Positions 1-11,614 of a stretch of 64,000 bases of DNA are shown here, one piece after another (the stretch's first letter is position 1; every line of letters begins with the position of its first letter). Origin of the DNA: Dillenia suffruticosa (lineage: Eukaryota > Streptophyta > Magnoliopsida > Dilleniales > Dilleniaceae); the NCBI GenBank assembly GCA_033439265.1, contig JAVTVX010000031.1, positions 11,517,501-11,581,500 on the forward strand, written 5' to 3'. Both the position numbers and the translations under genes were made by a program. The notes beneath the pieces are model-generated. The model was not told the DNA's origin. It saw nothing but the letters and a program-made list of their open reading frames with translations, and ran no database searches.

Positions 1-754
1 GGAAAGGAAGACGGGAAAGGGGGAGGAAAAATAGTGTTAAGCTTTCGGCTAAGTGCTGAGCAGTCTTGTTCTTAGTGGCAGACTGATTTATTTTCTTTTT
101 TCTATAAATTTTCAGCTTTTTAATGAAATGGAGTTCTTGATCTTTCAAGAATTTACCGTTCTTCTTTTTTCTTTCCTAACAGGGGTTTGTTGGGTGAGAA
201 GAGGTTTAGGCCTTAAAAGGTTTCTTGTCCGCATGGGACAAAAAGGGCTTCGGGGTGCTTAGTTGCTTGAATTGCTATATAAATGAAAATTTTAAAGGAA
301 AAAAAAAATTGAACTATTTATTTTAAAATTTTTATAGAGCAATCTTCAATTTTAGGGGAGAAATCATGAATTATAGAGGGTGAATTAAAATTTCAATTAT
401 AAAATTTTAAAATTTTACACGGTGAAATTAAAAAAGGTTGGTTGAACCTCCCTTCGCAGCTATCTGGTTAAATTCTCTATTTTGCAATTTCATTTCCAAT
501 ATTCTAGCCAATCACATATCACCACGAACCGTAAAGAGGTTAAGGCATCACGTCATTTTTATTCCAAGCAAAATGTAGAAACCGATTAAGGTTATTCTCG
601 TGATGAAAATGGAAAATATCCAGAATCTCCCTCTCTCTCTCTCTCTCTCTCTCCCTCTCTCAATTCCTTAAGATTAAATTTTGGCCTGGCTACCGGATAG
701 TATCTTCCTGGAAATGTCTATATACATAGGTGTGCATAGAGAAGTACCAACACG
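1..754. other. Intergenic flank, no gene recognised
   Basis: I recognise no protein. Two pyrimidine-rich tracts ending in CAG (near 113 and 180) are followed by short open stretches that stop at about 262. They could be the tail of a plus-strand gene entering from the left, but no domain is visible. A CT microsatellite lies at about 628-660. The last 8 bases (747-754, CCAACACG) are the left target-site duplication of the hAT element that follows. Confidence 0.4.
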
Positions 755-1354
755 TAGGGCTGGGTTAGACCCAAGCAAAACTCGTGATCTGTCCAAACCC
801 GAGGTGTTCGGATAGGGTTAATTAGGGTTTTTTGTTATACTAAATTAGATTCGGGCTAGTAATTAAAAAACCCAAATTAACTTGATCCACTTAAATTAAT
901 CCAGATATATTTATATATATATATGTATTTTAGGGCTGACTTTTTGTTATAAATATGTGTGGTAGGGCTGGCTTATGATATATTTATAAACATGTTTGGT
1001 AGGGCTGGTTTTTTGTTATATATTTTAAATTTTTTTCCTTTCTTTTTTGATTTGTATACAAAGCTCTCTATAAAAAATTCGAAATTTTTCTTTTTTTTTT
1101 TCCTTCTGTTTTTTCAACACTATAAGAACAAGACTTTTTATAATAAATTTCCCTCAGTTTTATCTAGGAAAAAAAAGTCAAAAATTTTCTCCTTTCTTTG
1201 TGTGCACACAAAAAACAATATTTAAATATTATTTTAAATTTTTTTCCAAAAAGAATTTTTGGCTCCGGGTACTAGCCCAAATCTAAGTAATTTGCCCGGG
1301 TTCGGGTTAAAATAGTGGATTCGGGTTCGGGTACCTAATCCGGACACAACCCTA
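755..1354. mobile_element. Non-autonomous hAT element (MITE)
   Basis: A 600-bp element starts TAGGGCTGGGTT and ends with the imperfect inverted complement ACACAACCCTA. It is bounded by a perfect 8-bp direct repeat, CCAACACG, at 747-754 and 1355-1362. TAGGG-type ends with an 8-bp TSD are the hallmark of the hAT superfamily. There is no transposase ORF, so it would depend on a transposase supplied in trans. The interior contains repeated GGGTTCGGG words and a short tandem repeat. The perfect TSD suggests a fairly young insertion. Orientation cannot be decided. Confidence 0.85.
930..1022. repeat. Short tandem repeat inside the hAT MITE
   Basis: About three imperfect units of 32-37 bp, each starting TAGGGCTGRY and continuing through TTTTGTTATA-like sequence. 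Each unit begins with the same TAGGGCTGG word that forms the element terminus, so the array may have arisen by repeated duplication of the end of the element. Confidence 0.6.
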
Positions 1355-1547
1355 CCAACACGAGAAATGAAACATAACCCCAAGGCTGGCCTGGAATTGA
1401 AGTTCAGTTGGATTTGGGCTCGGATAGATTCGTGATCTGAATGTAGCGGTCTTCCCCCGCCCAACAATCCCTTACGGGCCACAAATGCTTAAAATGTAGT
1501 TTCACAAAACCCGAGTCCAAATAGCCCCATCTCAAATTGCAAAACTT

Positions 1548-1712
1548 TTTTTTTTTTTTTTTTATCCTGACCGATTAATCAACTAATTGGGTCTGAGGAC
1601 TATAAGACCTAATTTAGGAGATAGCTCTTCCAATACCTTTTTTTCATTCTAAAACCGAAAATTCAAGATTTTAATTAAAAAAATTAAATGCCAAGTGACC
1701 GGAACCAGATAG
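1548..1712 (-). mobile_element. SINE-like retroposon, family copy 1
   Basis: The insert starts (plus strand) with a run of about 17 T, the poly(A) tail of a minus-strand retroposon. It is flanked by a 12-bp direct repeat ATTGCAAAACTT at 1536-1547 and 1713-1724. The body shares an ordered set of words with the insertion at 4170-4347 (CTAATTTAGGAG, a following TCTTYCAA, and a TTTTAATTAAAAAA tract), so both are copies of one family. It has no ORF. A poly(A) tail plus a TSD of this length indicates target-primed reverse transcription. A tRNA head is not obvious. Confidence 0.7.
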
Positions 1713-1724
1713 ATTGCAAAACTT

Positions 1725-2390
1725 ATCTCTGAATTCCAAACATGAGTCCTCAAAAAAGGACTCCAGGACGAATATTTCTTAACTTTTAAGTTTATTGCAA
1801 AATAATTATGAACTCTTCTATCCGTAATTTGAAAAAAAAATAGAATTCACCAAAAACTTGTAATTTATTACTGATCCATATTAAAAATCCGAACTTGGTT
1901 TGGGTTTTTATTTTATTTTATTTTCTTTGAGCAAAAAAAGGACATCCAAGATAGTAGTCTATTTTCAACCAATTAGGATGGCTCGTCATTATACTGCGCT
2001 ACATCTGTTGCCATCATGCTATTATTATTATTCATTAATACATTAAAAAAAATATATATATGTTTAGCTCATTTTAGGATTAATGGGTGCTATTAGGCCG
2101 CTATAGTTGAGAGAATTTTAAATATAACGTCCAAATCTCAACTTTAACCGATCTAAAACATAAATCAATTTAATATTTGAAAGCTGTATTAAAAAATTTT
2201 GATGTCAGTATTAAAAACCTATTTTTTGAGTAAATTATTATACATATTTAATAAATTTATTATTGTATATTAAAAAAATGAATCAGATTCAAAAATTAAG
2301 AATTTATGGTACTTATCGTTAATGAATTTTTCAAAATAGGCAAATAACAAGCTAAATGAGGGTTTTAATTATTGCAAATGTATTACTTTT

Positions 2391-2426
<36 letters not shown>

Positions 2427-4153
2427 GAGATTTGGTGGAATTGGATAGGCGCTTAACACAAATACAAAGCAAAATCAACCTTTTCGTTTGACTAAACTAA
2501 GTCTAAAACTTTAAATTAGCACTTCTATTGATTTGGGGGCTCTTGGTGGGGCCATTGGGAAGAATGGTTCATTATTATTGAAAGAAACCATTCTTTAATG
2601 GGAATCTCACCGTCGGGTCAAAGCTGCATGTGAATGCGAAAAGAGATCAAATGAATTAAAAGTAAAGAAGAAATTTGACTCTTTCGTCCTAAGGATTATC
2701 CAGAATCAAAAGAAGGGTTTGGAACTGGTGGGGTCGTTTCATAAAGCGACGGGTAAGAAAGGCCGGATAACTGGTAACTGTTTTCTTTTTATTTTTTATA
2801 ATACATATGATTAATCGATATTTACACCTATATTCTGATTAATTTAATTTAAACTATTATCGAACTCTCTTAAAAAGAGTCTTCTTATGTAATTTATCAA
2901 TTATACCAGTATTATGTAAAATAATTAATAGTCGAAATAGTTTAAAAAAATTATTAATATAGTGCTGACGTGACCCATCAAACCCTTTTAATACAAAATA
3001 ACTTAAAATTTCTTAAAAATATAAATTAATTAAAATTTAAAATTTAAAATTCTTCAAAATATAAACCCGGCAAAACCTTTCAATTAAGTTAATATATTGC
3101 ATACCGTTGCTTTGGTGAGACTACAGAAGCTAAGTCGAAATACATTATAATCATACTTTGAACTTATTAAGTATATTTTCAATTAAATTCTTTCTTTAGA
3201 ACCAAAATCATCGGTTTTAATTCGGTAAATTCTAAAGCATGATGGGTCTAATAATAACTTATTAAGTAAACTTGATCTATTTTTTGGTCCGACTCCCTTA
3301 TATCTCAACTTTATCTTCTTTATTTTTATTACACTTTAAACATGTAAATAAACATCTCTTTGTAAACTTTACACCACTAACACTAGACCAGTTCACATCT
3401 ACATCAATGTAAGAAGACATTAAAACATTGAAACAAAAGAAAAAGGAATAAATAATGAATCGTTCGGAGTATATACGCACAAGGTCTGTGATTGGACTAT
3501 CTTTCCAAGAAATTTTCACCACAAAGTAGGAGATATAAAGCTCCTTGCATGGGTCAGTCCACTAAAAAAAGAACAAAAGGGTATCATGTTTGCGCACTCC
3601 AAATAATTATGATAGGGATTATAAAATTGACATGAAAGTTTGATAGATCCCATACAACTTTTGGGAAAAGGACCAAAAACTAAGGTAAAAAGGGGGGATG
3701 GGGTAAGAGATATGATGGGATAAATGGAGAATGGAGAATGGAGGTATAATGCATTTGCCAATAGGTCTAGTAGAGAGAGATTAGTGCGGTCCTCATGTGC
3801 TTTCCTTTTCTATGTAATTGTAAATCATTTAGTTCTAAGAAAGGGATGGTGGCCTTTTCTCCGTTATTTTCCTTTTGTTCACGGTTCATGTGATGAAAAC
3901 TAGTTGTGACCATAAACAAAATTCCACCCTACTTTATGAATTTCATTTGTTATGATGGTGTACATTACATGCAATGAATTTTTTAGGGCACTCTATATGA
4001 TCCCACTGTTCAGCCCCACCCCCCCCCCCCCAAAAAAAAACAAAAACATAAAAAAGAAAGGAAGAAGCACGTTGATCTTGTACCCTGAGCACATGACCAA
4101 GTTCTACAATCCATTCTCCTTCTGGCATTCACCTAAACAATTGGTCATTGGGG
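1725..4153. other. Intergenic, no gene seen
   Basis: AT-rich DNA without a recognisable coding region. The short open frames at 3298-3761 have no domain and look like chance. It holds a CT microsatellite at about 2394-2423 and a C-run followed by an A-run at about 4017-4039. A stretch near 2800-2900 has loose similarity to the small retroposon family, but I found no target-site duplication around it. Confidence 0.5.
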
Positions 4154-4169
4154 ATGCCATTCAAAAGAT

Positions 4170-4347
4170 TTTTTTTTAATAATAATCGACTAATATTTAA
4201 AATCATATTTTAATTAATTTGGTTCAAATATTAACGAACCCAATTTAGGAGGACATCTTTCAACTAATATTTTTTATTTTTAAATTTTGAATTCAAAATT
4301 TAATTAAAAAACTTAACACTCTTACACGTTAAATAAACTGTGTTGGC
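4170..4347 (-). mobile_element. SINE-like retroposon, family copy 2
   Basis: A 178-bp insert begins (plus strand) with a T-run, giving a minus-strand poly(A) tail. It is flanked by a perfect 16-bp repeat ATGCCATTCAAAAGAT at 4154-4169 and 4348-4363. The body is homologous to 1548-1712, in the same orientation, and to 15650-15780 in the opposite orientation. Read on the minus strand it contains GGGTTCG, compatible with a polymerase III B box. No ORF. The family is not one I can name. Confidence 0.75.
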
Positions 4348-4363
4348 ATGCCATTCAAAAGAT

Positions 4364-4918
4364 AGTCCTCTAATGTTTGATTGAATGTAAAGAATCAAAT
4401 TCAATACTAAGATTACGAACTCCTTTGTCCCAACAAAGAGGAAACCAAACCTGGTGGCTAGAAAACTCCATAGTCATGTTAGATGCAATTCCCATAGAGC
4501 AAGGGAACCGCCCTTCTAAATCCCGCGAAAATATCTCAAAAGACCACCAGATCGAGCCTGTCCAAGACCCCGCACTGAATTACTAGTCTACCATCCAAAT
4601 TTCGCTTCAAAGAGCCAAAGGAGGATTCCCGGTGATAACTCCGGCGATAGGACCAACCAAGACCAGTACCCAGGGGAAAGCTAAAGCACAAGCAATGACC
4701 AAATTAGTATCATGTTACTTTATTTGCTTAAATCATTTCTTTTCCTGTAAGTGTGTGTTTAACATCAAATTTGAAAATTTTCAAAATTGTTAATTAAAAA
4801 GCAGAGACTAAGAAACCAGAAATATAGAATTTGACACGATTTTTCACCGCAAATGCATAATATGTGAGTAGGGTTGGCCATAGCATGATGCAAGTGCTCT
4901 CAACATTTTAATTCTATT
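4364..4918. other. Intergenic; less AT-rich island of unknown origin
   Basis: From about 4377 to 4690 the composition changes abruptly to a more balanced, codon-like texture (an open frame runs 4377-4586). I do not recognise a protein on either strand. The texture resembles plant organellar DNA, so a nuclear organelle insertion is one possibility; a gene fragment is another. The sequence is AT-rich again from 4720. Bases 4914-4918 (CTATT) are the left target site of the copia element. Confidence 0.3.
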
Positions 4919-5401
4919 TGTCGGCAAATATGCCCACGTAGGCCATTTTACCAAAAGTTAAAAAAATTTAAAGACAATGGATTAACTGTTATTATCCTCA
5001 TAACTCCCACTAACTCTCATATATCTTTTCTCTCTTTTCTAACATGAATTATGTGAATCAATTTGAGTTTTTAGATAAATAAGAAAGTGTGTTAATTATC
5101 AAATAAAAGTAAAAGATATCAATTTGTTTAGAATGACAAAATATCAAGGGATCGAAAATTTTCAAGTAGAAAATTTTTCCGTCATTGGATTCATCGAACT
5201 TTAGGTTGAGGTGACGTGAATCTGTGGTGGTGATTCGATTTTGTGATCATCATCCCGACCGAGAGTTTAGAACGAAAAAATTCACGATTTGTAGTTCGGT
5301 TATTTTTTTTAGGATTACACATTAAAATATTTATCCAAAAATTCTAACTATTTAATCTTTATGATATATCACACTTCCGATACATGTGAATAAATCTAAT
5401 A
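4919..5401 (+). repeat. 5' LTR of the degenerate copia element
   Basis: Starts TGTCGGCAAATAT, ends AAATCTAATA, and aligns along its length with 11122-11614. A TATA-like TCATATATC lies at about 5018-5026, followed by a pyrimidine-rich tract, as expected for the transcription start region. The canonical terminal CA has changed to TA here, while the 3' copy keeps AACA. Confidence 0.9.
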
Positions 5402-5416
5402 TTGATATCAAAATCC
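5402..5416 (+). other. Primer-binding site (tRNA-iMet type)
   Basis: TTGATATCAAAATCC immediately follows the 5' LTR and matches the usual copia site TTGGTATCAGAGCC at 12 of 15 positions. It would prime minus-strand cDNA synthesis from initiator tRNA-Met; the mismatches fit decay. Confidence 0.75.
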
Positions 5417-6945
5417 ATTAGATTTATTAAAAATATTCTTTAGAATTATTTTGGGTTTAAAATTTAGGGTTCGGATCACAAATGAATTTTGTAAATCCGA
5501 TAATATGATGAGAATACCCATGACCTAAGAATCATAAAAATAATTTTTGTTGAATTTTTTTAGTATGTTTATGCCATAAAAAGTTCAATCAAAATTTTTA
5601 ATCATACGGATCTCAAAACCTTAGTTCTATTTAGTTAGAGGACAAATTGATATATGCAAATAGTTTAGATGTGTTCCTAACACCCAGATTTATCAATGTA
5701 AGTGATCAATTGCAATTATTGTTGCCAAAAATTGGGATATATAAACTGGTCACGAAGGTCCATGACAGAGATAGTTTGATTCGCAAATTTTAGGGTTTAA
5801 ATCCTTCGAAAATAGAGTTTAACATGGTTGAAGGAAATCCTATTTAGAATTACGGTCGAAATCCGCGTCAAAATTCAACTGAAAATGTGTTTTCCGACAG
5901 CTGGGTCATGCAACCCGGTTGCAGGGAGTCGAGCGAAGAAGACCCGACCCCAACCCGCGAGTGCAGGAGACTCAAGGGTTGTGGCACAGAAATGTGGTGT
6001 ATGGTGTCCGTTGACTGAAATACTCGCTTTGGGGTCTATACTCGAATCATTTAGAATTTATTAATTCGAAGGGTTTACAAAATATAAAAATAACTATCAA
6101 TAAATCATTAAATTCTCTCTAGCTGAATAGAGAACTGTCATACTAGATCTTTGTAATGAAGATAGAAATGAATAGTGATAATTACAATATTTGGTCCTGG
6201 TAGATTTAGTTTGTTCTCGAGGAGTAGGATTTTCTGAAATTTTGAGGCACGAGATGGTAAACCCCGAGGAAGGTATTACATCTCAGGCGAGACGAGATCA
6301 GGAGACATTTTGTGCATGGAAGAGAAAGGATACCAAGTTAGGGCATTCGTTCTGAGCAGCATGCACGATAATATGATCCAAATTTATGAAAAATATCCTA
6401 CAATTATGTCAGTTTGATTCGTCCTATACTAACTCATAAGTTTATCATTTATAAAAAAGTAGCTAATCATACAATGATACAATATTTGATATAAATGTCG
6501 AGTATAATCGTCGAGTTAAAGAATGCAGGCAAATCTATTTCGGATGAAATTCAAATACTGGGTGTGATCTAGTTTTTACTCGATTCATGGAAAATCATAA
6601 AAACCTATCTCACCCACGACAATAGTATACGTACTTTCGTTAATGTAAATAGGCACTATGAGCTCAAGAAGGAGCGCCTAGAGGCGAGTAAGCTGCATTT
6701 GAGTCATGCTTATGTAGTGGAGTCGAGTAAGCGCTCCCGAGACACCAAACGAATAGCATAATCATGAGAAGGAGACTCGAGGTCCAGCAAAGAAAAAACC
6801 ATCCAAGAAATCTGATAACAAGGTACAAAAGTGCAGAAAGAGGGAGTTTGATAAGACCAATATGAAATGTTACGTCTGTGGTACATTTGGTTATTTCGCT
6901 CATGAGTTTGAAAAGTAAAAAAAATATCTTTCTTCTTTACATGAT
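5417..6945 (+). pseudogene. Copia leader and decayed gag
   Basis: Leader followed by remnants of a gag gene. The clearest part is a zinc knuckle at about 6868-6917, CYVCGTFGYFAHEF in the CX2CX4HX4C register. The His has become Tyr and the last Cys has become Phe, so zinc binding would be lost. Upstream, stops in all frames break the capsid region. The stretch 5890-5990 is unusually GC-rich for this element. It lies directly ahead of the protease/integrase remnants. Confidence 0.6.
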
Positions 6946-8220
6946 TTGGGTTTTGTCTCATTTATTATGATACTCACTGATTTCTCTCCTTTGTGCATTG
7001 TAAACGTGAGGAACAAAGCATTTGTTGTCGTCAGAGGGATTAACACTTACATGTTAGAGTTACAAAGTAGCCAAACTCTATATCTAAATGACATTCTTTA
7101 CACTCCGAATATTCAACAAAACTTAATTTCAGTACTTTGTTTAGATCATCTAGGATATGTTTTGTCATATAGAAAATCATCTATTTTTATTAAATATGAC
7201 ATCTCTTTGATCAGTTTTGGTTTTATTCATGATAGATTGTATGCACTGGATGCTATTTCTTTCTATGGTATTCTTGTTATTTTTTTATTGTCTTTACATT
7301 TGATTACATAGATGATGATGTGAATGTATGGCATAGTAGACTTAGAGGCATAGTAGACTTAGACATATAAAATAAGAGATGATGAACCAGTTAGTAGCGA
7401 GTGGTCTATTGGGCCTTCTAACCATGTTCGAGTTATCCGTATTTGATTTTTGTCTAATCGGCAAAACTACAAGAAAACCATTTGACAACGCAATAAAAGT
7501 TAAAACTCCATTACAATTGGTTTACTCTGATATCTATGGTCCTATAAGCGTAAGAGCCATAAATGGAGCTGTTTACTTTATTACGTTCATAGATGATTAG
7601 ACGCGTTTTGATTACATCTATCTAATCTCGCACAAATCTGAGATATTGAAATGGTTTATGAGGTTTATTAACGAAATTGAGAATCAGTTACACTTGAAAG
7701 TAAAAACTCTCAAAACCGATCAGGAACACGAGTATTTGTCAGAATAATTTAGAGAGTTCTGTTTCAAGAAAGGTGTTACGAGAAAACTGACTATTTATGC
7801 TACTTCTCAACAGAATGAAATAACCAAGAGTAAGAATAGGACTTTGTTAAAAATGGTGAAATCTATGATGGCGTAAACCAATTTGTCCATCTCCTATTGG
7901 GAAGATGTTTTATTGATTGCAGTCTATGTCCTCAACCGTATCCCATCAAAGTCTGCAATCAATACGCCATATGAGATTTGGATAGAGAGGCAGCATTTAC
8001 TTAGCTACCTAAGATCATGGGGTTGTATCGTGTATGATCACGATTCCTTGCATTCACACGACATGTTAGGCACACGAAAAAAGAAATATATCTTTATAAG
8101 ATATTTAGAACACTTCAAAGGGTATCTGTTCTTAGGTAAGTATACGAATAGTATTGTTACTGATATTGAGTTTTGTGATACTACATTTCCTTGAGAATGA
8201 TTTCCCTAATAGAGGTGAAA
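6946..8220 (+). pseudogene. Copia pre-integrase and integrase, decayed
   Basis: 6946-7309 carries the pre-integrase pattern (LYLNDILYTPNIQQNLISV). From 7379 the integrase core follows, with the first catalytic Asp in LVYSDIYGP (about 7530), the second in LKTDQEHEY (about 7725) and the Glu region near QQNEITKSKNRT (about 7815). Stops interrupt it after FITFIDD (7600) and near 7747. The C-terminal part (7883-8194) retains the NRIPSK and WGC motifs of copia elements. This would have integrated the cDNA into host DNA. Confidence 0.85.
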
Positions 8221-8439
8221 TCAATCAGAACTTTATCTTCTATGAGATGGATGAACCTAGTGGCCCCAAGAACCCATTACGAATCTTGATTCTAGTAGAA
8301 GCGATCCATCTAGAGGTAGAAAGGTTTCCCCTTCTTATAGGAGCAGTCAAAAATATGTACCTAAACGTCGTTTCCCAATTGAAGGAAAGACCCTCATTAT
8401 AACTCTTAAGAATGATGAGAAACTTAAAGCGGTCTAAGA

Positions 8440-9120
8440 GACTCTCGAGGTTTCTACAAAGGACCATTGGTTGAATATCATAGATGAAGAGAATGAGTTA
8501 ATAAGAATTAATAGGGTCTGAGATCTAATTGATTTGTCTGAGGATAGAAAAGCCATCTGGAATAAGTAGGTTCTCAAGATCAAGAGAAAAACCGATGGAT
8601 CGATGAAAAAATATGAGGCTCGTCTAGTAGTCAAGGGTTACATTCAAACTAAGGGTGTAAACTATGAGAAAACTTTTTCTCTGGTAGTCAAATTTATCTC
8701 TACCCATTTACTTTTAACGATTATCGTGATTATAAATCTGGAGTTATACTAAATAGATGTAAAAACTGTCTTCCTTAATGGAAGTTTGGATAAAGAGATC
8801 TACATAAAACAACCCACTGGGTTCGTTCTAAAATATCAGGAGGATTAGATTCGTCAACTTCGAAAGTCTATATATGGACTTAAGCAATTATCCAGACAGT
8901 GATACCTAAAATTTCACGAGAATATGATATCTTATGGGTTTGTGATGATCGAAGAGAATCATTACGCGTTCCTAATATGTTCTAGTGACTCTTTTGTAAT
9001 CATATTATTATATGTGGGTGATATTCTGCTGATCAGAAACAACAGAGAATATCTGATAACTATTAAAAGATGGTTATTGTTAAGTTTTGATATGAAAGAC
9101 ATTGGTGAAATTTAATTCAT
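8440..9120 (+). pseudogene. Copia reverse transcriptase, decayed
   Basis: Readable RT blocks include a KTVFLNGSLDKEIYIKQP-like motif at about 8765-8815, SIYGLKQ near 8870 and a polymerase box at about 9010-9035 that reads YVGD in place of the copia YVDD. An Asp-to-Gly change removes a metal-binding residue. In-frame stops occur near 8749 and 8847. Related RT text continues past 9120 in another frame toward the RNase H ORF. Confidence 0.85.
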
Positions 9121-9446
9121 TCTTGAAATTAGGATCCAGAGGGATCGTTCGAGATGAGTGTTGGCCTTTTACAAGAGTTCTACATCAGGAAGATTTTTGA
9201 GCATTTGAGATGAGGGATTGCAACTTAATAGATACTTCTATTGCTAAAATAAAGACTTGAGTCTTAACATGTGCTCTAAAATTCATGAAAAAATAAGTGA
9301 AATGAGTAGAATCCTTATACCAGTGTAGTAGATAGTCTAATATACATGGTGATATGTATACGACCAGACATTTGTTTTGTAGTCGATCTGGTAAATAGGT
9401 ATCAATTAAATCCCAGCAAGAGTCACTGGAGAGCAGTGTAAAGAAT

Positions 9447-9971
9447 TTGAAATATTTTAAGAGAACAGCGGACCTCTCCTTGTGTTACAGAGGAGATGAT
9501 TTGCGTCTCGTTGGGTATTCAGACGCTGACTGGGGTGGCGATCTGGATAAACGCAAATCGATATCAAAATTCGTTATCTTGCTCAATAATGATGTCATAT
9601 CTTGGAGAAATAATAACCAAATCTATATATCTCTATCTACAATAGAAACTAAATTTGTGGTATGTTCAGTTGTAGTTCAGAAAAGTATTTGGTTTCAAAG
9701 ATTTTTGCATAACTTAGGGATTGTGACAGATAGTAGGAGTACAGTAATGATTTATTGTAATAATCAAACCTCCATTGCCTACAACCGAAACTCTAAGTAT
9801 CACAGCAAAATCAAATATATTGATACCAGATATAACTTTATGAGAGATACCATCAAGAAGGATATAGTGACGATTAAATATATTTCTACACGCAATATGG
9901 TAACTGATCACTTCACCAAATCCATTACAAGAGATTCTTTTGTGAGTCATAGTAAATCATTGAGTTTATAG
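9447..9971 (+). pseudogene. Copia RNase H domain
   Basis: A 174-codon open stretch is the best preserved part of pol. It has the GYSDADWGGD start, an ISWRNNNQ block, ALST-like SLSTIETKF, the IYCNNQTSIAYN block and a C-terminal TRNMVTDHFTK motif. These are the standard landmarks of copia RNase H. The domain would degrade RNA of the RNA:DNA hybrid. It is separated from RT by frame breaks, so no full polyprotein can be made. Confidence 0.9.
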
Positions 9972-11110
9972 ATATTTTAACATTTCTCACTATATACTGA
10001 TTATGATACTTATTGTTTCATAAATATGATATACGTGTATTATTCAGTTACTAGTTTATTTATTGCATTTAATTATTGTCATATATTTTGTGATGTAATG
10101 TGATAAAAAATTTATCAGACAAGCGTGGTCGACTCTCTCACATGAGTGACTATCTCCAGCTCTAAGTGACCGGAGATGAGACAGTTTCTAGTCATAAAAG
10201 ACTCTGAGAATGGTTTTGTTATAATATAAATCGTTTTGATATATGTTCAGAATGAAATCATATGCGATATAACCGACATAGACATACCTATATTCATGTT
10301 GTTTGTAAATAGTCAGATTTGAGATCTCAAATATCACATGCGTCTAATATATTGTCTCTGAGATTATCTCTCTAAGATTTTTAGATAAAGTTTTATTTGT
10401 AAACTGAGTTCCATATCTATACAATATTAGAAAAATCTGATATATGTCCTTTTGAAAGATTGAAGAATAACACTGTAGCATGTGTTTTATATCGCATGTG
10501 ATAAGACAACCATAGGATAGTGGAATCTATTATTTAAGACGATAGTGTGATTCCGATTCTTGTTTCCATTGTATGATACCCGAGATCTATTGAGTGGAAT
10601 TTTTTGTACCCTTATTACTTTCAACTGTTTGTAGAGGTTTTGATTCAATATTTACTATTTCAGTCTATTTACCTATGATTTGAAAGATAATTGAGATCTA
10701 AGGAGTAAGTTTAGAAAAATAATTGAATTGAAATTGATAGATTCGAGTTTGGGAAAAAAAATCAATTTATATTATATCATAGTATAGTATTCACTGACCA
10801 ATCTGTTATATTTATCCATATTAGAATTCAAATATAATAGTGAATACACAGTCGAGTAATGATTGGAGATCACTTTCGATGAGAAAAGTGACTCGATAGA
10901 TGTAACTGCGTTGAGTTTGGGGTACAGTGAGTATTTTTTTTTTGTACTAACAGTGGTTTCTTGATTATCCTAACAGATGTATAAGAAATCTTTACTTGCA
11001 AGTATACTCGTTGGTCGCACAACGCCCAATTCTGTATAAAAGTCCAGTAGAATGATATGATATATCGCATGAGTTGTGATTTTGTAATGGATGTAAAATG
11101 TTTTTGTGTG
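9972..11110 (+). other. Copia 3' untranslated region
   Basis: About 1.1 kb between the end of RNase H and the polypurine tract, AT-rich, with no recognisable domain. It is rather long for a copia element. The short open frames here are not conserved proteins. Confidence 0.6.
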
Positions 11111-11121
11111 CAAATGAGAGA
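11111..11121 (+). other. Polypurine tract
   Basis: CAAATGAGAGA lies directly before the TG of the 3' LTR and resembles the copia consensus AAGTGGGAGA. It would prime plus-strand DNA synthesis. Confidence 0.7.
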
Positions 11122-11614
11122 TGTTGATAAATATGTTCACGTAGGGGTATTTTACCAAAAGTTAGAATATTTTAAATTTGATTTTGGAGATAACGAGTTA
11201 AATCTCATTATCCCCGTAACTCCCACTAACTCTTATATATCTTCTCTCTCTTCTAACGTGAATTGTATGAATCAATTTGAATCTTTGAATAAATAAAAAA
11301 GTGTGTTTATTATCAAATAAAATGAGAGAAATCAATTTGTCTAGAGTGACAAAATACTAAGGGATCGAAGAATTTCAAATAAGAAAATTTTCCATCATTG
11401 GATCCACCAGACTTTGAATTGAGGTATCGTGAATTTGTGGTGGTGGTTCGATTTTGTAATCACCATCCTAACTAAGAGTTTAAATCGAGAGAATTCGTGA
11501 TTTACAATTCAGTTATTTTTTTGTGGACTACACATTAAGATATTTATTTGAAAATTCTGACTATTTAATTTTTGTGATTTATTTCGTTTCCAATACATGT
11601 GAATAAATCTAACA
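11122..11614 (+). repeat. 3' LTR of the degenerate copia element
   Basis: Starts TGTTGATAAATATG and ends AATCTAACA, keeping the canonical TG...CA termini. It aligns with 4919-5401 over its full length with many substitutions and small indels. Confidence 0.9.

Larger units (their letters stand above)
4919..11614 (+). mobile_element. Degenerate Ty1/copia retrotransposon
   Basis: A 6.7-kb plus-strand element with both LTRs, a primer-binding site complementary to initiator tRNA-Met, a polypurine tract and gag-protease-integrase-RT-RNase H in copia order. Flanks are CTATT (4914-4918) and ATATT (11615-11619), a 5-bp target duplication with one mismatch. The internal region carries many stops and frame changes, the zinc knuckle has lost His and Cys, and the RT active site reads YVGD instead of YVDD. 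LTRs differ by many substitutions, so this is an old insertion that cannot move by itself. Confidence 0.93.

Noticed and set aside
5402-5416. tRNA-like fragments next to the LTRs (also at 45104 and 55068)
   Set aside because: These are primer-binding sites complementary to the 3' end of tRNA-Met; no tRNA gene with cloverleaf was seen in the window.
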